54,321 nt of DNA from positions 1 through 54,321 of the forward strand of contig CAMBVS010000023.1 in the NCBI GenBank assembly GCA_945871425.1. Direction: 5' to 3'. Below the pieces are notes generated by a model. That model was not told the DNA's origin and searched no databases. It worked only from the letters and a program-made list of their open reading frames with translations. The stretch comes from Rhizobium sp. Q54. GTDB lineage: Bacteria; Pseudomonadota; Alphaproteobacteria; SHVZ01. This document shows, piece by piece, positions 17,039 to 25,975 of this stretch; positions within the stretch are counted from its first letter, which is position 1; every line of letters begins with the position of its first letter. Position numbers and translations under genes: made by a program.

Positions 17039-17207
17039 CGCTACAGAGCGCGCCCGGATAAAGCAAGCCTCGCTGTCGCCGAGAGCGGCCCCGTGCAGCG
17101 ACGACCTGCGCGGCCCGGGCTATGCTTCCAAGGGCGTAACCCCGGCAATGAGGATGAACAACATGCACCACGGCTTCTCGGCAATCTCAACCATGACCGA
17201 CAAAGCC

Positions 17208-17234
17208 AGACCCTCGCTCCGGGTCGAGAGGCCG
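17208..17234 (+). repeat. 27-bp dispersed repeat, inverted partner of 5775-5801
   Basis: Exact reverse complement of 5775-5801. It lies 17 bases past the 3' end of the HisD-like gene. Part of it can fold (CCTCGCTCCGGGTCGAGAGG), so it might act as a terminator element that has spread, but this is inference. Confidence 0.7.
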
Positions 17235-17251
17235 GTGCTGATCGGCCATCG

Positions 17252-18865
<1,614 letters not shown>

Positions 18866-19816
18866 ATGAACGAAGTCCCGATGCCCCGCACCTCGACGCC
18901 AGAGAGAAATTCGGATTCCGAGGCGCTGCGCGCGCTTGCCGCTGCGACTCCGGTGCTGCCTTTCAAAGCCGTCGAAGTGAAGATCGCGCCAGCGCTCAGA
19001 CTCGGCGTCATCTCGGCCAACGCCGCGGACAGGCATGGCAACATCTACGTCTACCACCGGCCGAGACAGGAAACGCTGCAGGATCCGGTCGTGGTGATCG
19101 ATTCAAAGGGCAACCTCCTGCGCACCTTCGGCAAAGGCCTGGATCCGATGCCGCACGGCATCGAGATCGATCCGGCCGGCAACCTCTGGACCGTCGATAC
19201 GCATAGTTCGATGGTCCGCAAGCTCACGCCGCAGGGCGAGACGCTGCTGGAGGTGAGAGTCGACGACATCCCCCTCCCCGACAAGCTGTTCCGCGGCGCG
19301 ATCGGCGTCGCCTTCAGGAAGGACGGGCACTTCTACGTTGGCGACGGCTACGTGAATGCCCGCGTGATCGAATACGCCGCCGACGGCAGGAAGCGGCGCG
19401 AATGGGGTAGGAAGGGCAGCGGCCCCGGCGAATTCAATCTCGTGCACGACATCTCCGCCGCCGATGACGGAACGATCTACGTCGCCGACCGCGAGAATGG
19501 CCGCGTGCAGTGGTTCGATCCCGACGGCAGATACCTCGGCGAGAGGCACTTCGGCGGCCAGCTCTTCAGCGTCGCGGTCGCGCCCGACGGCATGGTCTAT
19601 GTCGGCAGCAAAGCCCGGCCAACGGCCGATGACCGGGCCTGCGACAATATCTACAAGTTCGATCCGGCGACCGGAAACATCTTCGGCCGGATCGAGGTCG
19701 TCGCTCATCAGCTCACCGTCGGGCCCGATGGCTCGCTTTATCCCGGAACGGCGAGTACCAAGATCGGCGACGATCCGGACGCAACCTCGATCGTGGTGTT
19801 TCGGCCATCGAGGTAA
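18866..19816 (+). CDS. NHL-repeat six-bladed beta-propeller protein
   Basis: A 316-residue propeller with repeated strands of the type PHGIEIDPAGNLWTVDTHSS, GVAFRKDGHFYVGDGYVNAR, DISAADDGTIYVADRENGRV and VAVAPDGMVYVGSKAR. This pattern is shared with peptidylamidoglycolate lyase-like and other 6-bladed NHL proteins. No signal peptide is apparent at the chosen ATG; MPRTST five residues later is an alternative start. Residues 1-40 are non-propeller. Function is unknown: it may be a lactonase/lyase-like enzyme or a binding scaffold. A related propeller is encoded at 41054-42025. Confidence 0.75.
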   Translation: MNEVPMPRTSTPERNSDSEALRALAAATPVLPFKAVEVKIAPALRLGVISANAADRHGNIYVYHRPRQETLQDPVVVIDSKGNLLRTFGKGLDPMPHGIEIDPAGNLWTVDTHSSMVRKLTPQGETLLEVRVDDIPLPDKLFRGAIGVAFRKDGHFYVGDGYVNARVIEYAADGRKRREWGRKGSGPGEFNLVHDISAADDGTIYVADRENGRVQWFDPDGRYLGERHFGGQLFSVAVAPDGMVYVGSKARPTADDRACDNIYKFDPATGNIFGRIEVVAHQLTVGPDGSLYPGTASTKIGDDPDATSIVVFRPSR

Positions 19817-19901
19817 GAGGCGCGAATAGCGCCGGCGGCCACCTGCCGGGCCGGCTTCTATCACCGGGTCACCGGAAATCCCCTGGCCGGGAGAAGACGT
19901 A

Positions 19902-20579
19902 ATGCTGCGCATGACCGTCGTTTGCGTTCTGCTTGCCGCGACGTTCGCCGTGCAGGCGCAAACTGCCCCATCGCCTGCGGAGATTTCCGCCTATAAGGGC
20001 CTGCATCGGGCCGCTCAGAACGGAAACGCCGGCGAGATTCTCCGTCTTGCCGAAGCCGGCGCAGCGCTGGACGAGCGTGACGCGAAAGGCCGCACGCCGG
20101 CGCATGTCGCGGCCTTCGCGTCTCGCGGCGAGGCGTTGCGCGCGCTGGCCCGGCTCGGCGCCGACATGAACGCGCTGGAGGCTCAAGCCTACGACATCGT
20201 CACCATCGCCGCCGTTGCGAACGACTCCGGACTGATGTCGCTCGCCATCGAGCTCGGTAATAACCCCCGGCTGATCACCAGCCCCTATCGCGGAACAGCG
20301 CTGATCGCTGCCGCGCATCTCGGCCATGTCGAGGTGGTGCGTCGCCTGATCGCCGCCGGCGCCCCGCTCGACCATGTCAACAACCTCGGCTGGACGGCGC
20401 TCATGGAAGCCGTGGTCCTGGGCGATGGCGGCCGCAACTACGTGCAGGTCGTCCGCCTACTGCTCGATGCCGGCGCCGATCGGTCGATTGCAGATCGCCA
20501 CGGCGTATCTCCGCTCGCGCATGCCCGCGCACGCGGATACTCGGAAATTGCAGAGGCTTTGGAAAAGGGCCGCGGATAG
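19902..20579 (+). CDS. Secreted ankyrin-repeat protein
   Basis: A 225-residue protein with a Sec signal (MTVVCVLLAATFAVQAQ) and about four to five ankyrin repeats from residue 35 to the end. Examples are GLHRAAQNGNAGEILRLAEAGA, GRTPAHVAAFASRGEALRALARLGAD, GTALIAAAHLGHVEVVRRLIAAGA and VVRLLLDAGADRSIADRHGVSPL. It is exported, most likely periplasmic, and probably a protein-interaction module. GGGAGAA lies upstream of the ATG. It is separated from the NHL gene by 85 bp on the same strand and may be co-transcribed. Confidence 0.85.
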   Translation: MLRMTVVCVLLAATFAVQAQTAPSPAEISAYKGLHRAAQNGNAGEILRLAEAGAALDERDAKGRTPAHVAAFASRGEALRALARLGADMNALEAQAYDIVTIAAVANDSGLMSLAIELGNNPRLITSPYRGTALIAAAHLGHVEVVRRLIAAGAPLDHVNNLGWTALMEAVVLGDGGRNYVQVVRLLLDAGADRSIADRHGVSPLAHARARGYSEIAEALEKGRG

Positions 20580-20659
20580 CCAATAGGAGGCATGGCCAGC
20601 TCTGGTGAAAGAGCCGCCTCGCGTCCGGACTTTGGATTTCGACGGACAACTGGGCGCGA

Positions 20660-21229
20660 CTATGCCAGCTCTTGCTCAGCGCAAATCGCCAGCGAGTCGT
20701 CCTTGCTCAGTGGTTCGCCCAGCAGCGCGCAGCGCGCGTAGCCGCACTGAGATCGCGACGTCGCCTCGAAGTGCCGGCAGGTCCGGCACACCCCGAACGG
20801 CTTTGCACCGTTGCGCGCGACGGCGCGAACGAGCGCGTCGCGCAACAACGTGACGACCGACGCCAGATCGGCGGATCGGCTCGCAGCGATGTCAGCGGCG
20901 AGGCGCACCAAAGGATCTTCAGCCAACGCGGCATGACCTTGCGAGGTCAGCGACAGATCAACGGAGCGCTTGTCGCGGCTGCTCTGGGTGCGTGCAATGT
21001 GACCCTTCTCTTCGAGCGAGATCAGGGACTGTGAGACAGTTCCGCGCGTCGTACCGAGATAGTCCGCGAGCGCGGCCGGCGTGCGCGAGAAGCGATTGGC
21101 ACGCGAGAGGTAGCGCAACGCCTCCCACTGCGCGGGACTGAGCCCGTGCCTCACCTCGTCCGATCTCGTGAACCGATCCAGACGGTCGATCAATTGTGCG
21201 GCCTCGATGGCCAAGGGCATTTTCGACAT
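20660..21229 (-). CDS. MarR-family regulator with C-terminal cysteine cluster
   Basis: A 189-residue protein. Residues 5-135 are a MarR winged helix (LSPAQWEALRYLSRA, TPAALADYLGTTRGTVSQSLISLEEKGHIAR, and wing SSRDKRSVDLSLTSQG). The C-terminal 45 residues add a conserved-looking cluster: C148-x2-C151, H153, C162, C167 and C183. Ordinary MarR proteins end before this, so the tail may bind a metal or iron-sulfur centre or sense oxidants or NO. It diverges from a truncated gene, a protoglobin and a redoxin, across a promoter with two matching palindromes, which supports a redox-sensing repressor. Cofactor identity is inference. Confidence 0.87.
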   Translation of the reverse strand: MSKMPLAIEAAQLIDRLDRFTRSDEVRHGLSPAQWEALRYLSRANRFSRTPAALADYLGTTRGTVSQSLISLEEKGHIARTQSSRDKRSVDLSLTSQGHAALAEDPLVRLAADIAASRSADLASVVTLLRDALVRAVARNGAKPFGVCRTCRHFEATSRSQCGYARCALLGEPLSKDDSLAICAEQELA

Positions 21230-21230
21230 G

Positions 21231-21291
21231 ATAGCGAGTCGATATTTCTATTGACGAGTCGGGTTCACCTAGAATAATAGCGCATCGCTAT
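21231..21291. promoter_or_regulatory. Promoter with two candidate MarR operators
   Basis: ATAGCG-CAT-CGCTAT (21277-21291) is a perfect inverted repeat. ATAGCG-AGT-CGATAT (21231-21245), right next to the regulator start, is the same site with one mismatch. Toward the globin genes, TTGACG (21251-21256), a 16-base spacer and AATAAT (21273-21278) make a good promoter whose -10 end overlaps the perfect operator. Both directions would therefore be controlled by the MarR protein. Confidence 0.65.
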
Positions 21292-21328
21292 CATTTCTTC
21301 GATAGGGATCCGTACAAGATCTCCTCTC

Positions 21329-21633
21329 TTGCACTCAAGGCCCATCCTTCCCGCCGTGATGCTCATGCCATCGGTCGTTTCGGCCCACGATGTCACTGCC
21401 GCCGCCAATGCCAAGGCCCGCGCGTCCTTCGACATCCTGCAAGCCAAGGCCGAGACCGACGGCGACAAGGTCTCGTTCATGATGACGACACGCGGCACCG
21501 CCGGCGCCGCGCATCCCGACTTCAACGACAAGCCGCTGTTCGAAATCAACGACACCAGATGGCACTTCCACCGGGTCGCGCCGACCAAGGATTCGGCTTG
21601 CGGCCCGGCAAGGTGATGCCGGCGAAGAAGTGA
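21329..21633 (+). pseudogene. Truncated secreted protein, probable pseudogene
   Basis: A TTG-initiated frame runs 95 codons: a signal-like segment (LPAVMLMPSVVSAHD), then TAAANAKARASFDILQAKAETDG, then SFMMTTRGTAGAAHPDFNDKP and WHFHRVAPTKDSACGPAR before a stop at 21614-21616. A different frame continues with GFGLRPGKVMPAKK to 21633, as if one base were lost. From memory, longer proteobacterial proteins share the AHDVTAAA start and the later HPDF/WH-H/CGPG segments with over 100 residues between, so an internal deletion plus frameshift is likely. The last 20 bases precede the protoglobin start. It could instead be an intact short protein. Confidence 0.45.
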
Positions 21634-21655
21634 CCACACACCAAGGAGCACCAAC

Positions 21656-22249
21656 ATGACCGTTCCTGCCATTCCCGGTTATCGCCTGAACGATCCGTCG
21701 TTGCCGCGTTCGCCGCTATCACAGCGAGATCTCGACGAGTTGAAGGCGTCGCTGCTGTTCGGCGCGGACGACATCGCCGCCTTGCGCAAGGCGCGCGATG
21801 TTGTCGCCGGCCAAATCGAGGCCATCCTCGATGTCTGGTACGGCTTCGTGGGCGGCACGCCGCATCTGCTCGCCTATTTCGTCGATCCGAAGACAGCTCA
21901 GCCCAATGGCGCGTATCTGGCCGCGGTGCGCAAGCGCTTCGGTCAGTGGATCCTCGACACCTGCGCGGCCAACTACGACGACGCGTGGCTCGCCTACCAG
22001 GACGAGATCGGCCGCCGACACCACCGCGTCGGGAAGAACAAGACCGACGGCGTCTCCGCAGCGCCGCACATCGCCCTGCGTCATGTCCTGGCGCTCGTCA
22101 TGCCGATCTCGGTCACCATGAAGCCGTTCCTCGGCAAGACGGGGCTCGGCCCGGCCGAAGTCGACGCCATGCATGCGGCTTGGACAAAATCGGTCCTGCT
22201 GCAGGCCATCCTGTGGAGCCGACCCTACACCAAGGATGGCGACTTCTGA
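21656..22249 (+). CDS. Protoglobin-domain haem protein
   Basis: A 197-residue single-domain globin of the protoglobin/globin-coupled-sensor lineage. Recognisable parts are the pre-A/A helices (IPGYRLNDPSLPRSPLSQRDLDELK), the B-C region VWYGFVGGTPHLLAYF, and the proximal-histidine region DEIGRRHHRVGKNKTDGV (H122/H123, matching the F8 position of protoglobins). There is no output domain, so it is a stand-alone O2/NO/CO-binding or redox globin, not a sensor kinase or cyclase. AAGGAG precedes ATG. The next gene, a CPGC redoxin, starts 18 bases downstream, suggesting joint expression. Confidence 0.87.
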   Translation: MTVPAIPGYRLNDPSLPRSPLSQRDLDELKASLLFGADDIAALRKARDVVAGQIEAILDVWYGFVGGTPHLLAYFVDPKTAQPNGAYLAAVRKRFGQWILDTCAANYDDAWLAYQDEIGRRHHRVGKNKTDGVSAAPHIALRHVLALVMPISVTMKPFLGKTGLGPAEVDAMHAAWTKSVLLQAILWSRPYTKDGDF

Positions 22250-22267
22250 TCGCAGTGGATTTCTGTC

Positions 22268-22828
22268 ATGACCATCGCACCACCGCGCATCGCCGCGCCG
22301 GAACTCATCATCGAGCGCTGGTTCAACACCAAGGCGCCAGTCACGCTAGCCCGCCTTCGCGGGCGGCCCGTGCTGCTGCACACCTTCCAGATGCTATGTC
22401 CCGGCTGCGTGATGCATGCCATTCCGCAGGCAAAGCGAATCGCGGAGATGCTGCGGCGGCACGACCTTGCCGTGATCGGGCTCCACACCGTGTTCGAACA
22501 TCACGCGGCGATGACGCCCGTTTCGCTCGAAGCCTTCCTGCACGAGTACCGAATCACGTTCCCGGTCGGCGTGGACAAGCCGGGCAGTCCGGGGCCGATC
22601 CCTCAGACCATGGCGGCCTACGGCTTCCGTGGCACGCCATCGACCGTACTGATCGATCGGCAGGGTTTCATACGCCATCACGGCTTCGGGCAGGAGGACG
22701 ACATAGCGATCGGGCTTCGGCTCGGGATGCTGTTGGCGGAGAGTGCAGACGGAGTTGTGGCGTCGGACGATGCGGCAACGGCCGGCGGCTGCGACGACGG
22801 GGATTGCCGCCCGACCATCGCAGGCTGA
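22268..22828 (+). CDS. Thioredoxin-fold redoxin with CPGC motif
   Basis: A 186-residue AhpC/TSA- or TlpA-like protein. The active site is C44-P-G-C47 in QMLCPGCVMHA, with the cis-proline in GFRGTPSTVLIDRQG. A second cysteine pair lies in the C-terminal tail (GGCDDGDC), possibly a resolving or metal site. No signal peptide is seen, so it is cytoplasmic. It is co-directional with and 18 bp from the protoglobin gene. It may act as a thiol reductase or peroxidase in the same stress response. Gene debris starts right after its stop. Confidence 0.82.
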   Translation: MTIAPPRIAAPELIIERWFNTKAPVTLARLRGRPVLLHTFQMLCPGCVMHAIPQAKRIAEMLRRHDLAVIGLHTVFEHHAAMTPVSLEAFLHEYRITFPVGVDKPGSPGPIPQTMAAYGFRGTPSTVLIDRQGFIRHHGFGQEDDIAIGLRLGMLLAESADGVVASDDAATAGGCDDGDCRPTIAG

Positions 22829-22924
22829 GCAGCGTAACGGTCGAGTTCGACGCCATGGTCGCCGGTACGCCACGCTCCCTCGGCCCGCGCGTGGTGCCGA
22901 GTTCCATTGTGAAGGCCTCGCTCG

Positions 22925-23349
22925 GTGAGGGTGGTGACGACGTAGCGACGATCGAGGCCGAGCGTCGAGACCTCCAGCCGGGCGACGACGCGGCGCTCGG
23001 TGGCCCAGCTCTTCGCCGCGTAACGGAACTCGCTCCAGGTGCGGCGCTTGTCCTCGCCGCCGGCCTCGGCGCGACGTACGCAGAGATCGTCGGCGACGTC
23101 GCGCACCCGGGCGTGCAGCACGGCGTTACCGGCCAGCCCGAGCATGTAGTCGATGCGGTTGGCCTCGCACCAGTCCATCGCTTCGGGCCGGGCACAGTGG
23201 CTGTCGCCGCGCAGCAGGATGGCGACCTCGGGCCAATGCCGGCGGATGCGGCGGACCACGTGCCTGACCACGGTGCGCACCTCGGTGCCGCCCGGCGTCT
23301 TGCCCGGCCTGAGGATCGCCGCCACCGGCTTGCCGCTCCTCGCCTCGTA
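22925..23349 (-). pseudogene. IS1380-family transposase fragment
   Basis: The minus-strand frame reads YEARSGKPVAAILRPGKTPG, EVRTVVRHVVRRIRRHWPEV, ILLRGDSHCARPEAMDWCEAN, YMLGLAGNAVLHARVRD and WSEFRYAAKSWATERRVVARLEV. This is the central DDE region of IS1380 transposases, with the second catalytic aspartate in RGDSH. The N-terminal third and the C-terminus are missing and no terminal repeats are seen, so it is a dead fragment. Similarity fades near 22925, close to the redoxin gene. It is joined directly to a RadC tail at its upstream end. Confidence 0.8.
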
Positions 23350-23449
23350 GCAGCCCCTGGCTCTTGAAGCTCATATGCCCGCTACGGCCGATGATCAAGT
23401 GGTCGTGGACCTGGACACCCAGGGCCTGCGCCGCCCCGCGCTCGAATAC
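23348..23449 (-). pseudogene. RadC (JAB-domain) C-terminal fragment fused to transposase debris
   Basis: The minus strand reads VFERGAAQALGVQVHDHL then IIGRSGHMSFKSQGLL, the standard C-terminus of RadC/MPN+ proteins (VHDHLIIG...SF.S.GLL), where a stop normally follows. Here the frame continues into transposase DNA in another frame, so a rearrangement removed the stop. Only about 34 codons remain. Upstream (23450-23609) no further RadC sequence or other gene is seen, apart from the GGAGG site of the next gene. Confidence 0.65.
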
Positions 23450-23609
23450 GGTCGACTTCGATCATCACCAAATTGTATTGTCCCAATGTCGTCCCATTGT
23501 CCTTCCGGCCCGCGATATCGCGATATTCTTCTGCCTTCTTGCGACCAGTCCGATTCACTTGCTCCGCGTCAGGTCCTAACGCCGCGTAGTGCAACCGGAG
23601 GCAACGGCA

Positions 23610-25235
23610 ATGATCAATCGAGCCTTTGTGAAGCTCCTGCTTCTTGTACTGGCTTGCATGGCACCCCTCTCCACCGCGTCCGCGGCGGAGCCCTTCTACT
23701 GGAAGAATAGCTATGGAAGGGGTGGGGGAACTGCTCTCAGCTCCAACTGCGGAAGCGACCAGTACGATGCCGGGCTGTGTTACCCTGCATGCAGGTCGGA
23801 TTACAGCGGTGTCGGCCCGGTATGCTGGAAGAACCTCTTCGATAGGTACGGCAGGGGCGTCGGCAGGGTTCCCACCTATAACTGCAGTGGCAGAGAGCAA
23901 GACGCGGGTCTTTGCTATGAACAGTGCGCGAACGGATACAAGGGCGCCGGCCCGGTGTGCTGGGGGACTGCGCCAGCGGGCTACGTCGACTGCGGCGCGG
24001 GGTTCGCGATAAACAGCCAGGCCTGCGCCGAGGTGACCTCAGGTCAGGTCATTGCCATCGGCATGCTCCTCGCTGCTGCCATCCCGGCGGGGATCGAAGC
24101 CGCCAACGCAGCGAAGCGGGCGGAGATGGGCGCCGAGGGTGTTCAAGAGCTGAGCAAGTTGAGCAAGATGGTGGAGCCGTTGCTGGCGAGGCTGCGCCCC
24201 ATCTTCGAGGACCTAGCGCGCAACACCGACAAGATCGCCCAGGCGCTGGACCGCGTGAAGCCCGTGGTCCTGAAATTCATCAATGACGATCCCGAGCAGG
24301 CGGAACAGATTCTTAAGGCCGCGAATTACTTGCGGCGGTTTGCCACGGGCGCGGCGAGCGCGACGAATCAGGCGGAGAGAGGCGTCGATGATCCGCTCGA
24401 CCTTCTGCGCATCGTTACCGCGATCACCGGGATCATGGATCCAACGCCCGTATCAGGAATCATTTCGTCGTTCGCCTACCCGGTCTATGTGCCGCCCCCT
24501 CCCGCCCCCGTGACGCTGGCCGCATTGGTCGTGAACACGTGGGGCAATGTCTATGCGGTCAGCGGTCAGTCGTTGCTCTACTATCGCCTCAACGCTGGCG
24601 GAGCTTTCGGTGTCGCGGGCCAACAGATCAGCTCGGGCTGGGGGGGCATGCGCGTCGTGACCGCGGGCTACCAGGGAGAGTTGTTCGCCCTCGACAATCA
24701 TGGCGATCTGTATTTCTACCGGCACGACGCCAACCTGCAATGGCAGGTGGCCGGCGTGAAGGTCGGCTTCGGCTTCGGCGGCATGAAGACGATTTTCGCC
24801 GGCGGTAACTTCGGCGACCACCGCGTGCTCTACGCTCTCGGCAACGACGGCACGCTCTGGTACTACAGCTTCCCGCCAAAGTCCGGCGGCTCGCTCGAGA
24901 CCCCCTACGGCGTGCAGATCGGATGGGGCTGGGGAGGATGCAGCAAGGTGTTCGCCGGTGCGGGCGGCGTCGTCTATTGCATCAGGACCAACGGAGACCT
25001 GTACCGCTACGCCTTCAATCTTCAAAATCCCGCGGCGACGACCCCGACGGGCGTGCACGTGGGCACGGACTGGAACGCCTTCACACGGGTGTTCGGGGGC
25101 CCGAACGGCCAGATCTACGCGGTGCAGCCGGATGGAACGCTGCTGGCTTACCGCGATCAGGTGGGCCAGGTGCTCGGACCGGTACGGATAGGCAACGGCT
25201 GGAACCTTCCACAGACCACCGCGATGAAGCAGTGA
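23610..25235 (+). CDS. Secreted Cys-rich protein with five-bladed tachylectin-2-like propeller
   Basis: A 541-residue exported protein. The start ATG has GGAGG upstream and opens a clear signal peptide (VKLLLLVLACMAPLSTASA). Residues 35-73 and 80-118 are two cysteine repeats of form YGRG..(x)..C..(x)..DAGLCY..C..GY.G.GPVCW. A hydrophobic stretch near 141-168 and an alpha-helical, heptad-like region to about 285 follow, then a proline linker (YVPPPPAP). From about 308 to the end come five repeats of about 47 residues with G.[LV]YA...[DN]G.L.YYR and GWGG...VFAGG, matching the five-bladed sugar-binding propeller of tachylectin-2. Likely a secreted or surface lectin. The ligand and any toxin or adhesin role are unknown. 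Confidence 0.8.
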   Translation: MINRAFVKLLLLVLACMAPLSTASAAEPFYWKNSYGRGGGTALSSNCGSDQYDAGLCYPACRSDYSGVGPVCWKNLFDRYGRGVGRVPTYNCSGREQDAGLCYEQCANGYKGAGPVCWGTAPAGYVDCGAGFAINSQACAEVTSGQVIAIGMLLAAAIPAGIEAANAAKRAEMGAEGVQELSKLSKMVEPLLARLRPIFEDLARNTDKIAQALDRVKPVVLKFINDDPEQAEQILKAANYLRRFATGAASATNQAERGVDDPLDLLRIVTAITGIMDPTPVSGIISSFAYPVYVPPPPAPVTLAALVVNTWGNVYAVSGQSLLYYRLNAGGAFGVAGQQISSGWGGMRVVTAGYQGELFALDNHGDLYFYRHDANLQWQVAGVKVGFGFGGMKTIFAGGNFGDHRVLYALGNDGTLWYYSFPPKSGGSLETPYGVQIGWGWGGCSKVFAGAGGVVYCIRTNGDLYRYAFNLQNPAATTPTGVHVGTDWNAFTRVFGGPNGQIYAVQPDGTLLAYRDQVGQVLGPVRIGNGWNLPQTTAMKQ

Positions 25236-25312
25236 CAAACATCACCTTGTTCCGGGCCCGGTACCACGGGCTCAACCAGGTCGCACCGACGTCAACAGGT
25301 GAAGGCTCCCCC

Positions 25313-25951
25313 ATGCGATATCGATCCACTCTCATCGGCAAGTTCGCGATCCCGGCAATAGGTGCGGTGCTCGCGCTGTCCGGCTGCGCCGCGCTCAAGC
25401 CGGCGCCCGAGGGCAAGGTCTTCGAACGCGGCGGCGTCAGCATGGTGGTCGTGCCGAGCGGGTCGCGCGAGACGTACTTTTCCGATCCGAGATCTCTGGA
25501 GCGGCACTGCCGTGCGCCCTCGCCCGACGTCAGCCTCACTTCGAGCGAGGGCGTCTCGCTCCAACTGCCCTCGCCTGCCGGCAGAGGTGTCGGCCTTGGC
25601 GAGGACTTGTCGGCGGGGGCCCTCGGCCTCGGTGGAAGGAGCCCGTCAGTCCTGATCTCGCGCGAGTTGCTGTATCGCGCGTGCGAGCTATCGAGCAATC
25701 TCAATCTGCCGCGCGACCAGTCGCTCAAGCTGTTTCAGGACGTTCTGGCCGCGATCATAAAGATCGCTGCCGAGCAGACCGGCGCTGGGACCGCCGCTGT
25801 CACGTCGATGCCGAATGACCCCCGCGTTCAGGCCCCGGGGATCTTCCCGGGTGCATTCCCGTCGACCATCCCGGGAACCATCCCGTCGACCATCCCGGGA
25901 ATCATCCCATCGACCATGCCATCGACCATCCCGGGTATTGTCCCGCCATAA
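25313..25951 (+). CDS. Lipoprotein with C-terminal PSTIPG repeats
   Basis: A 212-residue predicted lipoprotein: ATG at 25313, hydrophobic segment IPAIGAVLALSGC with lipid-modified C25. A central region (ERHCRAPSPDVSLTSSEGVSL; LLYRACELSSNLNLPRDQSL; KLFQDVLAAIIKIAAEQTGAG) resembles uncharacterised proteobacterial lipoproteins. The last 40 residues are proline-rich repeats of P-S-T-[IM]-P-G-[TI]-I. It starts 77 bp after the lectin-like gene on the same strand, so the two probably form one secreted cassette. It could anchor or chaperone the lectin. Function unknown. Confidence 0.72.
   Translation: MRYRSTLIGKFAIPAIGAVLALSGCAALKPAPEGKVFERGGVSMVVVPSGSRETYFSDPRSLERHCRAPSPDVSLTSSEGVSLQLPSPAGRGVGLGEDLSAGALGLGGRSPSVLISRELLYRACELSSNLNLPRDQSLKLFQDVLAAIIKIAAEQTGAGTAAVTSMPNDPRVQAPGIFPGAFPSTIPGTIPSTIPGIIPSTMPSTIPGIVPP
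25856..25946 (+). repeat. Degenerate tandem repeats coding the PSTIPG tail
   Basis: Copies of cccgtcgaccatcccggga, alternating with short spacers, encode the proline-threonine-isoleucine tail of the lipoprotein. Repeat number could vary by slippage. Confidence 0.7.
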
Positions 25952-25975
25952 CGTGCGAATTGCCGAAGCGGGTAA

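Larger units (their letters stand above)
16909..17251. other. Promoter region of the receptor gene plus repeat debris
   Basis: No gene is recognised in 343 bp. It carries the receptor promoter on the minus strand, the candidate operator at 17025-17038 and, toward the HisD-like gene end, the 27-bp dispersed repeat at 17208-17234. A short plus-strand frame from 17148 spans that repeat but shows no family and is not considered real. Confidence 0.5.

Noticed and set aside
25856..25946. Possible CRISPR-like array
   Set aside because: The repeats are in-frame protein-coding units without spacers of constant length and no cas genes are present.
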